A DNA stretch of 11,581 nt from NCBI GenBank assembly GCA_916720285.1, contig CAKAQP010000061.1, forward strand, positions 1 to 11,581, written 5' to 3'. Shown piece after piece: positions 6,716 to 11,581 of the stretch. Below the pieces are notes generated by a model. It had not been told where the DNA came from and did not search any database. It saw only the letters and a list, made by a program, of their open reading frames with translations. Origin of the DNA: an uncultured Lachnoanaerobaculum sp. Lineage in GTDB: Bacteria; Bacillota; Clostridia; Lachnospirales; Lachnospiraceae. A program made the translations under genes and the position numbers. Positions within the stretch are counted from its first letter, which is position 1; every line of letters starts with the position of its first letter.

Positions 6716-7010
6716 TTATCAACATAGATATTCACAAAGTTATGGACAACGTAGTTGATTAAAAACTATAAAATAAATTATCCATATTAAAAAATAATAA
6801 AAATAGATATTAAAAAGCCTTATACACAGAATGTTGATAACGATGTTGACAAAGAAAAATGGCTTAAAATATACAAAAACAAGAAATGTCAACATTGAGA
6901 TAAAATAAAATATCCACACACTATCAACAAAATGTGGATAACTGAAATATAAACATTTGGATTTTAAACAATGAAAATATATAGGTAAATGTGGATAATT
7001 ATGTTGATAA
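6716..7010. other. oriC: oriC: DnaA-box field between dnaA and the ECF gene
   Basis: This non-coding, AT-rich stretch carries at least ten 9-mers within one mismatch of TTATNCACA, and two more with two mismatches. Plus-orientation boxes start at 6716 (TTATCAACA), 6728 (ATATTCACA), 6740 (TTATGGACA), 6778 (TTATCCATA), 6820 (TTATACACA, perfect), 6910 (ATATCCACA) and 6921 (CTATCAACA, weak). Minus-orientation boxes start at 6832 (TGTTGATAA), 6844 (TGTTGACAA, weak), 6933 (perfect), 6990 (perfect) and 7002 (TGTTGATAA). Most fall into four clusters with 12-bp start-to-start spacing, that is, a 9-bp box plus a 3-bp gap. The stretch between 6786 and 6815 is very AT-rich. With the element in the dnaA-dnaN spacer this suggests a bipartite origin. 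Flanking sequence on either side holds the two divergent promoters and no gene. Confidence 0.93.
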
Positions 7011-7068
7011 GAATTTTAAGAGTCGAAAATCCGGGGAACAATATTCATACTTTAAGATAATAAAAACA

Positions 7069-7097
7069 TTGATAAAACGGAGTATTAAATATATAAT
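7069..7097 (+). promoter_or_regulatory. Promoter of the ECF S-component gene
   Basis: TTGATA (7069-7074) and TATAAT (7092-7097) are separated by exactly 17 bp. The predicted start is about 7104, leaving a 40-nt leader before the ATG at 7145. No riboswitch-sized leader is possible, so any vitamin-responsive control would have to act through a protein. The last DnaA box ends about 59 bp upstream of the -35. Confidence 0.8.
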
Positions 7098-7144
7098 ATT
7101 AAGTGCATTATATCCAATAGGAGTAGTAGCGAGAGGAGAAAAAA

Positions 7145-7774
7145 ATGAAGAGAGATTCTTATCAGAAGACAAAAAGAATGGTGATCATGGCTATTTTTAT
7201 AGCTATAATTATTATTCAGACATTGGTACCTATTTTGGGATTTATACCGCTTGGTATAATGAACGCAACTATCATTCATGTAACGGTAGCCATAGGGGCA
7301 ATCTTGCTTGGATGGAAAGAGGGAGCAGGACTGGGATTTGTATTCGGACTTGGCAGTATGTGGAAGAATACATTTATGCCGAACCCGACATCATTTTGTT
7401 TTTCACCGTTTGCACCGGCCATAGCGGGATACACAGGTGGAATAAGATCGGTTATAGTGTGCTTTCTTCCGAGAATAATGGTAGGTATAGTGGCTGCACT
7501 TGTTTTCAGAGCAATGAGAAAAACAGGTAAGGTGAAAATAGCACTCCTGGTATCAGGTGCCATGGCGGCAATAACAAACACAATATTGGTAATGAGCGGT
7601 ATATACTTTTTGTTCGGAGAGCATTATGCAAGTGCAACAGGAAAAGAGTTGACACAGTTGCCGGTTATAATAGTAGGTATAATAGGAACACAGGGAGTAG
7701 CAGAGGCAATAGTATCTGCAATCCTTACTTTAGCTGTAGCAGGTACATTATTAAAAATCAGTGAAGAGCGATAA
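7145..7774 (+). CDS. ECF transporter substrate-binding (S) component, possibly pantothenate type
   Basis: This 209-aa membrane protein has about six hydrophobic segments (roughly 12-30, 42-57, 60-75, 100-121, 131-158 and 173-203). It shows the layout of ECF-type vitamin transporter S subunits, which capture a micronutrient and pair with a shared EcfT-EcfA1A2 energising module encoded elsewhere. The segments around IPLGIMNATIIH (34-45), the glycine-rich LGWKEGAGLGFVFG (55-68) and NPTSF (80-84) resemble the group that includes PanT-like proteins. Pantothenate is only a guess, and the ligand cannot be set from sequence. The start is backed by GAGAGGAG before the ATG. It has its own promoter, lies between oriC and rpmH where no gene is usual, and has no clear terminator, so transcripts may read into rpmH. 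Confidence 0.82.
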   Translation: MKRDSYQKTKRMVIMAIFIAIIIIQTLVPILGFIPLGIMNATIIHVTVAIGAILLGWKEGAGLGFVFGLGSMWKNTFMPNPTSFCFSPFAPAIAGYTGGIRSVIVCFLPRIMVGIVAALVFRAMRKTGKVKIALLVSGAMAAITNTILVMSGIYFLFGEHYASATGKELTQLPVIIVGIIGTQGVAEAIVSAILTLAVAGTLLKISEER

Positions 7775-7779
7775 AGCTA

Positions 7780-7808
7780 TTGACTTGTATACCTTCTTTA
7801 TATATAAT
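7780..7808 (+). promoter_or_regulatory. Strong promoter of rpmH
   Basis: TTGACT (7780-7785) and TATAAT (7803-7808) are spaced by 17 bp, the closest match to the sigma-A consensus in the window. The -35 begins five bases after the ECF stop codon. The predicted start is about 7815, giving a leader of about 78 nt. Confidence 0.88.
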
Positions 7809-7818
7809 ACTAGGGTGC

Positions 7819-7840
7819 GTTCTTTGGAAAAGTAAAGAAC
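7819..7840 (+). promoter_or_regulatory. Hairpin at the 5' end of the rpmH leader
   Basis: GTTCTTT (7819-7825) and AAAGAAC (7834-7840) form a perfect 7-bp stem around an 8-base purine-rich loop, starting within a few bases of the predicted transcription start. It could stabilise the short, highly expressed mRNA or act in L34 control. No matching known leader family is recognised. Confidence 0.45.
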
Positions 7841-7892
7841 ATAGACTTGAGAAAGACTGGACAAACGAAAAGAAATAAGGAGGTATCAGATC

Positions 7893-8027
7893 ATGAAGAT
7901 GACATTCCAACCTAAGAAGAGACAAAGATCTAAGGTTCATGGTTTTAGAGCAAGAATGAGTTCAGCAGGCGGTAGAAAAGTTTTAGCTGCCAGAAGAGCA
8001 AAAGGAAGAGCTAGATTATCAGCTTAA
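7893..8027 (+). CDS. rpmH: Large-subunit ribosomal protein bL34
   Basis: This 44-aa protein is extremely basic and opens with MKMTFQPKKRQRSKVHGF, the L34 signature, continuing through a typical RMSSAGGRKVLAARRAKGR core to LSA. L34 is a late-assembling protein of the 50S subunit that packs against 23S rRNA. Length is exactly typical. Translation start is fixed by a consensus AAGGAGGT at 7878-7885. It has a strong dedicated promoter and is followed by a Rho-independent terminator. It is therefore probably transcribed largely alone, with rnpA reached by read-through. It is the usual first gene on the right flank of oriC, here displaced by the ECF gene. Confidence 0.98.
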   Translation: MKMTFQPKKRQRSKVHGFRARMSSAGGRKVLAARRAKGRARLSA

Positions 8028-8050
8028 AAAAATAAGGCAATAGCCGGAAA

Positions 8051-8090
8051 ACAGATGAGTACTACATTATGTAGTAAAGGATTTATCTGT
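8051..8090 (+). promoter_or_regulatory. Nested hairpin upstream of the rpmH terminator
   Basis: An outer stem ACAGAT (8051-8056) / ATCTGT (8085-8090) encloses an inner stem TACTACA/TGTAGTA (8060-8066 and 8070-8076) with a three-base loop. This folded segment lies between rpmH and its terminator. It could protect the rpmH 3' end or influence read-through into rnpA. It lacks a U tract and so is not itself a terminator. Confidence 0.4.
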
Positions 8091-8102
8091 CGAAGATTAC
8101 TT

Positions 8103-8131
8103 AGGGATAGTCTTATGACTATCCTTTTAGT
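8103..8131 (+). terminator. Rho-independent terminator or attenuator after rpmH
   Basis: GGATAGTC (8105-8112) and GACTATCC (8117-8124) make a perfect 8-bp stem with loop TTAT. TTTTAGTTT follows directly. The stem can extend by a G-U and an A-U pair. It lies about 80 nt after rpmH and 59 nt before rnpA. Because no strong promoter is seen between it and rnpA, it may act as an attenuator that sets the L34 to RNase P protein ratio. Confidence 0.85.
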
Positions 8132-8161
8132 TTATGGTAGTATTACATTTAATCTAATATA

Positions 8162-8184
8162 AAATGCGTTTTGCATTTGAGGAG
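8162..8184 (+). promoter_or_regulatory. Hairpin abutting the rnpA Shine-Dalgarno
   Basis: AAATGC (8162-8167) and GCATTT (8173-8178) pair around a five-base loop. The ribosome binding site GAGGAG follows immediately at 8179-8184. The hairpin could hold the site exposed or limit access to it. An ATGTGA at 8188-8193 overlaps the GTG start of rnpA, and its ATG is followed at once by a stop codon. Confidence 0.4.
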
Positions 8185-8189
8185 TTTAT

Positions 8190-8543
8190 GTGAAAAATTT
8201 TCCTTCTTTAAGAAGTAATGCTGATTTTCAAAGGGTATATAAGAACGGAAAGTCATATGCCAATAAAACTCTTGTAATGTATGTATATGGAAATGAGTTG
8301 GATTACAACAGGATAGGTATATCGGTTTCAAAGAAAAACGGTAACAGTGTAGTAAGACATACATTTACAAGGAAAATCAGAGAAATTTTCAGGTTGAATA
8401 AGATTGAGAAAAAGGGATTAGATATAATAGTAGTAGTACGAGTAGGTGCAGATGTAGGTGATTACCATAAATTGGAGAGTGCCTACTTACATTTGCTGAA
8501 ATCACATAGACTGGATAGAGAAAATGTTGAAGAAAATAAATAG
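8190..8543 (+). CDS. rnpA: Ribonuclease P protein component
   Basis: RnpA is the protein cofactor of RNase P; it helps the catalytic RNA bind precursor tRNA and trim the 5' leader. The 117-aa product starts at GTG, five bases after GAGGAG; the overlapping ATG at 8188 is followed at once by a stop. The N-terminus shows the usual LRSNADFQRVYKNGK. The central cleft reads RIGISVSKKNGNSVV, followed by the position of the RNR motif. There the common RNRxKR is RHTFTR (56-61), with only the outer arginines kept; KIRE follows. Length is normal. The gene overlaps yidD by 20 nt, so the rnpA-yidD-yidC-jag group is one transcript. A weak -10-like TAATAT at 8155-8160 lacks a good -35. Confidence 0.96.
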   Translation: MKNFPSLRSNADFQRVYKNGKSYANKTLVMYVYGNELDYNRIGISVSKKNGNSVVRHTFTRKIREIFRLNKIEKKGLDIIVVVRVGADVGDYHKLESAYLHLLKSHRLDRENVEENK

Positions 8544-8760
8544 CTTAGTATTAAAGGGTATGATTAAGCTTATTAGATTCTATCAAAAATATCTGTCACC
8601 GTTAAAGGTAAGAACACATTGTATTTATACTCCTACCTGTTCACAATATGCCATAGAGGCTTTAAAAAAACATGGTATAATAAAGGGGTCATTACTTAGT
8701 ATATGGAGAATATTGAGATGTAATCCTTTAGCCAAGGGTGGATACGATCCTGTGCCATAA
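8524..8760 (+). CDS. yidD: Membrane protein insertion efficiency factor YidD
   Basis: YidD is a small, inner-face membrane-associated protein thought to assist YidC-dependent insertion. The 78-aa product has the family core: IRFYQKYLSPL (17-27), a CxxxPTCSQY segment (33-42), GIIKGSLLSIWRILRCNP (51-68) and the C-terminal GGYDPVP. The start overlaps the end of rnpA by 20 nt, preceded only by a weak GGATAGAG. An internal ATG at 8560 would give 66 aa beginning MIKLIRFYQ, but its AAAGGG is only one to two bases away, too close for normal initiation. I keep the longer form with some doubt. Position between rnpA and yidC is conserved across many bacteria. Confidence 0.93.
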   Translation: MLKKINSLVLKGMIKLIRFYQKYLSPLKVRTHCIYTPTCSQYAIEALKKHGIIKGSLLSIWRILRCNPLAKGGYDPVP

Positions 8761-8816
8761 GTATATTTATGGAATTTAGTAAGTTAGAAAATCTAATGAA
8801 ATTTGGAGGAATTAGC

Positions 8817-10073
8817 TTGGACGTTGTACTGTTAACAAAGTCATCCACACCTATTATAGGTTGGTTTGCTGAAATACTTGGATTTATAATGAATCTGATA
8901 TTTGATTTGGGAATTACAAATATCGGTGTCGCTATTATAATTTTTACACTTGTAATCAATATAATAATGATACCTTTGACTATAAATCAGCAGAAGTCAC
9001 AAAAACTTCAGGCTGTAATTCAGCCTGAAATAAAGGCCATACAGGATAAATATAAAGGAAAAACAGATAATGAATCAGCAATGAAGATGAATGCTGAGAC
9101 CAGAGCCGTATATAGTAAGTATGGTACAAGTATGGCCGGCGGATGTCTTCCGCTTCTTATACAGATGCCTATACTGTTCGGACTTTATCAGGTTATATAC
9201 AGAATACCGGCATATGTAACAAGTGTAAGAAGTGTATTTGAAACTGTAGCTACTTCACTTATGCAACAGTCTGATTATATAAATAAGATAAGTGATTTGG
9301 CAAAAGCTGTAAGACTTCCTGTAGAAAATAATGATTATACAATTCCAAATAAAGTAATAGACTTATTATATAAATTTACACCTGAAAAATGGACTACATT
9401 GTCGGAGACATTCCCAAATATGAGAAGTGTCTTGGAGACAAGTGTTCCTCTTATTAAGCAAATGAATTCATTCCTTGGTATTGATTTATCAGTATCACCA
9501 TGGCAGGGAATGAACAATATAAATATAGCATGGATAATACCGATATTGGCCGGAGTTACACAGTTTATATCAACTAAGGTAATGACAACAAACCAGCCAA
9601 AGAACGGAGAGCCTGAGAATGAAATGGCAAAACAGATGCAGAGTATGAATACTGTAATGCCTATCATGTCTGTAGTATTTTGTTTTACTCTCCCTGCAGG
9701 TATCGGTATATACTGGATAGCTTCCGCACTTGCAAGAACAGTTATTCAGTTACTTGTAAACTACAGACTTAAAGATCTTGATATTGATAAGCTTGTAGAG
9801 TCAAATCTTGCAAAGCAAAATGCAAAGAGAGCAAAGCAAGGACTTCCTGCATTAAGCGCAAATAAGAAAGTCATCGAAAATGCAAAGCATATGGATGAAA
9901 TTGAAAAGCAGGAAAAAGAAGAAAAAGCAAAAAAATACGAAGTGAATGCCAAGAATTTAAAGGATTCTACAGAGTATTACAATAAGGATGCAAAACCGGG
10001 TTCACTTGCTTCAAAGGCTAATATGGTAGCCAAGTACAATGAGAAGCAGGCAAATTCTAAGAAAAATAAATAG
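8817..10073 (+). CDS. yidC: Membrane protein insertase YidC/Oxa1
   Basis: YidC inserts and folds membrane proteins, alone or with SecYEG. I place the start at TTG 8817 because GGAGGA (8805-8810) lies six bases before it. The in-frame ATG at 8769 has no ribosome binding site and would add 16 residues not usual for the family. The resulting 418-aa protein has a first hydrophobic segment (about 13-30), the YidC core helix and PLT motif (33-55), a cytoplasmic hairpin (57-105), and a second core helix around GGCLPLLIQMPILFGLYQVIY. An external loop of roughly 100 residues follows, then two to three further helices and a Lys/Glu-rich cytoplasmic tail. The groove Arg found in E. coli (R366) and Bacillus is replaced by Asn (N48). 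The gene lies 56 nt after yidD and 10 nt before jag. Confidence 0.95.
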   Translation: MDVVLLTKSSTPIIGWFAEILGFIMNLIFDLGITNIGVAIIIFTLVINIIMIPLTINQQKSQKLQAVIQPEIKAIQDKYKGKTDNESAMKMNAETRAVYSKYGTSMAGGCLPLLIQMPILFGLYQVIYRIPAYVTSVRSVFETVATSLMQQSDYINKISDLAKAVRLPVENNDYTIPNKVIDLLYKFTPEKWTTLSETFPNMRSVLETSVPLIKQMNSFLGIDLSVSPWQGMNNINIAWIIPILAGVTQFISTKVMTTNQPKNGEPENEMAKQMQSMNTVMPIMSVVFCFTLPAGIGIYWIASALARTVIQLLVNYRLKDLDIDKLVESNLAKQNAKRAKQGLPALSANKKVIENAKHMDEIEKQEKEEKAKKYEVNAKNLKDSTEYYNKDAKPGSLASKANMVAKYNEKQANSKKNK

Positions 10074-10083
10074 GAGGAAAGAG

Positions 10084-11013
10084 ATGGACAGTGCTAGAGT
10101 TTCAGCAAGAAATTATGATGAAGCTTTAACCAAGGCTTTAATAGAGCTTGGAACCACAAGTGATAATGTGGATGTAGAGATAATTGAAAGAGGCACTAAT
10201 GGATTTTTGGGAGTTTTCGGTGCAAAGCCTTGGACTCTTAAGGTTACAGTAAAGAAATCTGCTGATACTGAGAAAAAGAATTCATCAGAAAAGAAACATG
10301 AAAAGCAGAGGGAACAAAAATCTCCTATTGAGAAAAAAGAAGTAGAGAAAAAGGAAACCGCATCAGAAAAGGTAGAGACTGTTGTAGAGGAAGTTGTAGA
10401 AGAAAAAGAGACTTCTGTACAGTCTGAAGAAGCTGTAGATGAATATGCACAGTTTTACGGTGAGGAAGAGCCTTCTTCTACAAGCAGACGAGTACTTACA
10501 AATGATGAGCTTGAGCAGATAAGAGACAGAGCAGATACTTTCTTGAAGGATTTCTTCACAGCGATGAATCTTCCTGCACATGCGGTATATAATTTCTCAT
10601 TTAAGACAAATGAGCTTTCTATCGTAATAGAGAGTGAAGAAGACTTGGGAGTATTGATAGGAAAAAGAGGTCAGACTCTTGATTCACTTCAGTATATATT
10701 GAGCCTTGTAGTAAATAAGAGCAGCGAAAGCTATATAAGAATAAAGCTTGATACTGAAAACTACAGAAAAAAGAGAAAAGATAAACTTGAGATGCTCGCA
10801 AAGAATATAGCTGCAAAGGTAAAGAAAACAGGTAAGTTTACAGAGCTTGAACCTATGAATGCTTATGAGAGAAGAATCATACATGCGGCACTCCAAGGAG
10901 ACAATATGGTATCTACAAAGAGTGTAGGTGAGGAACCTTTCAGACATATAACAGTTTATCCGAAGAAGAATTTTAAACAAAACAGAAGAAGCCCTAAAAG
11001 GGAAATACAATAA
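10084..11013 (+). CDS. jag: RNA-binding protein KhpB/Jag (EloR)
   Basis: Jag/KhpB is a cytoplasmic KH-R3H RNA-binding protein that pairs with KhpA and affects cell elongation and division in several Firmicutes. The 309-aa product has a Jag-N domain (1-56, with the NGFLGVFGAKP turn), then a highly charged Lys/Glu linker (about 57-140), a KH domain with GKRG loop (193-196), and an R3H domain with RRIIH (263-267). It ends with a basic tail. An in-frame upstream ATG at 10039 lies inside yidC. The start at 10084 is chosen because AGGAGG (10072-10077) precedes it and the Jag-N fold begins there. The ribosome binding site overlaps the yidC stop, indicating coupling. A strong terminator follows. Confidence 0.96.
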   Translation: MDSARVSARNYDEALTKALIELGTTSDNVDVEIIERGTNGFLGVFGAKPWTLKVTVKKSADTEKKNSSEKKHEKQREQKSPIEKKEVEKKETASEKVETVVEEVVEEKETSVQSEEAVDEYAQFYGEEEPSSTSRRVLTNDELEQIRDRADTFLKDFFTAMNLPAHAVYNFSFKTNELSIVIESEEDLGVLIGKRGQTLDSLQYILSLVVNKSSESYIRIKLDTENYRKKRKDKLEMLAKNIAAKVKKTGKFTELEPMNAYERRIIHAALQGDNMVSTKSVGEEPFRHITVYPKKNFKQNRRSPKREIQ

Positions 11014-11027
11014 GAACCGGTCTTGTG

Positions 11028-11075
11028 AAAGAGGGCTGTTAATAACATAGTTATTGATAGTCCTCTTTTGTTTTA
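11028..11075 (+). terminator. Rho-independent terminator after jag
   Basis: AAAGAGG (11028-11034) pairs with CCTCTTT (11062-11068). The stem continues inward through pairs that include several G-U wobbles to AATAAC (11041-11046) / GTTATT (11050-11055), closing on the three-base loop ATA. That is about 19 pairs. TTGTTTT follows. It separates the rnpA-yidD-yidC-jag transcript from mnmE. A TATAAT at 11084-11089 may serve mnmE but has no clear -35. Confidence 0.88.
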
Positions 11076-11109
11076 GTAATAATTATAATAAAAGTAGGAT
11101 TATATAAAT

Positions 11110-11581
11110 ATGAAGAGAACAGATACTATTGCCGCTATAGCAACAGCACTTGGAGAAAGTGGAATAGGCATAATAAGAATAAGCGGAGAAGATGCCATAA
11201 GTATAGCCGATAAGATATACAGCGGAAAGAAAAGACTGATTGAGGTAGACTCACATACTATCAACTACGGACATATATTTTTCGGTGAAGAGATAATAGA
11301 TGAAGTTTTGGTAATGCTGATGAAAGCACCAAGAACATTCACAGGCGAAGATACAGTAGAGATAAACTGTCATGGCGGTATATTGATACTCGAAAAAGTA
11401 TTGCATGCAGTACTGGAGTCGGGTGCAAGGATGGCACTTCCGGGAGAATTTACAAAGAGAGCCTTTTTAAACGGAAAGATGGATCTCAGTCAGGCGGAAG
11501 CGGTAATAGACATAATAGAGGCAAAGAATGAACTGGCATTAAAAGCCGGAATCAGACAGCTAAACGGAGCTGTAACAGAGA
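11110..11581 (+). CDS. mnmE: tRNA modification GTPase MnmE, N-terminal part (cut by window edge)
   Basis: The first 157 codons are present and the frame stays open to the window edge. MnmE acts with MnmG to modify the wobble uridine (U34) of certain tRNAs, using tetrahydrofolate-derived carbon. The visible part covers the N-terminal folate-binding domain. It opens MKRTDTIAAIATALGESGIGIIRISG and includes FTGEDTVEINCHGG (about 77-90). The family segment LPGEFTKRAFLNGKMDLSQAEAVIDII then marks the end of that domain. The GTPase domain lies outside the window. A weak GTAGGA is ten bases upstream of the ATG. In Firmicutes mnmE usually follows jag in this cluster, with mnmG next. Confidence 0.96.
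   Translation, partial: MKRTDTIAAIATALGESGIGIIRISGEDAISIADKIYSGKKRLIEVDSHTINYGHIFFGEEIIDEVLVMLMKAPRTFTGEDTVEINCHGGILILEKVLHAVLESGARMALPGEFTKRAFLNGKMDLSQAEAVIDIIEAKNELALKAGIRQLNGAVTE

Noticed and set aside
6886..6894. ATGTCAACA considered as another DnaA box
   Set aside because: Three mismatches to the consensus and off the 12-bp phase of the neighbouring cluster.
6991..7530. Plus-strand open frame of 179 codons starting at GTG and overlapping the ECF gene in another frame
   Set aside because: It starts inside a perfect DnaA box, has no ribosome binding site, runs through the ECF promoter, and its translation shows no domain-like pattern. The ECF frame has a clear start and membrane topology.
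10039..10083. Upstream in-frame ATG for jag
   Set aside because: It lies inside yidC without a ribosome binding site. AGGAGG directly precedes the ATG at 10084, where the Jag-N domain begins.
1..11581. CRISPR arrays, insertion sequences, tRNA or rRNA genes, phage or defence genes
   Set aside because: No direct-repeat arrays, transposase-like frames, tRNA-like folds or attachment-site duplications were seen by eye. The gene content is the conserved origin block.

Overview
This window is a complete bacterial replication-origin (oriC) region from a low-GC Firmicute. The gene set and order are the conserved origin block of Bacillota, and the protein sequences look most like an AT-rich clostridial lineage such as Lachnospiraceae. 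That placement is inferred from recalled family resemblance, not from a search. All complete genes read through without frameshifts. The two edge genes, gyrA and mnmE, are cut by the window.

Layout: everything left of about position 6625 is on the minus strand and everything right of about 7145 is on the plus strand, so both arms are transcribed away from oriC. Left arm, moving away from the origin: dnaA, dnaN, an S4-domain RNA-binding protein (yaaA/rlbA type), recF, a small SemiSWEET-type sugar transporter with its own promoter and terminator, gyrB, and the first six codons of gyrA. Right arm: an ECF-transporter S component, rpmH (L34, 44 aa), rnpA, yidD, yidC, jag/khpB and the first 157 codons of mnmE. 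Relative to the classical order, SemiSWEET sits between recF and gyrB, and the ECF gene sits between oriC and rpmH.

The dnaA-ECF intergenic region (about 6625-7144) holds a dense DnaA-box field between two divergent sigma-A-type promoters. Most boxes fall into four clusters with a nearly constant 12-bp start-to-start period. A second origin element lies between dnaA and dnaN: one perfect DnaA box, then a TAN-triplet run resembling the DnaA-trio element, then an almost pure AT tract that is the best unwinding-site candidate. This suggests a bipartite origin like that of Bacillus subtilis.

The genes cover initiation (DnaA, oriC), processivity (DnaN), repair (RecF), supercoiling (GyrAB), ribosome and tRNA processing (L34, RNase P protein), membrane-protein insertion (YidD, YidC), RNA binding (KhpB/Jag) and tRNA modification (MnmE). 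I found no evidence of a wholly new system. The less ordinary points are the phased box architecture, substitutions at DNA-contact positions of DnaA, a YidC lacking its usual groove arginine, a degenerate RNR motif in RnpA, an unexplained perfect palindrome in the gyrB leader, and a structured, terminator-containing rpmH-rnpA spacer.
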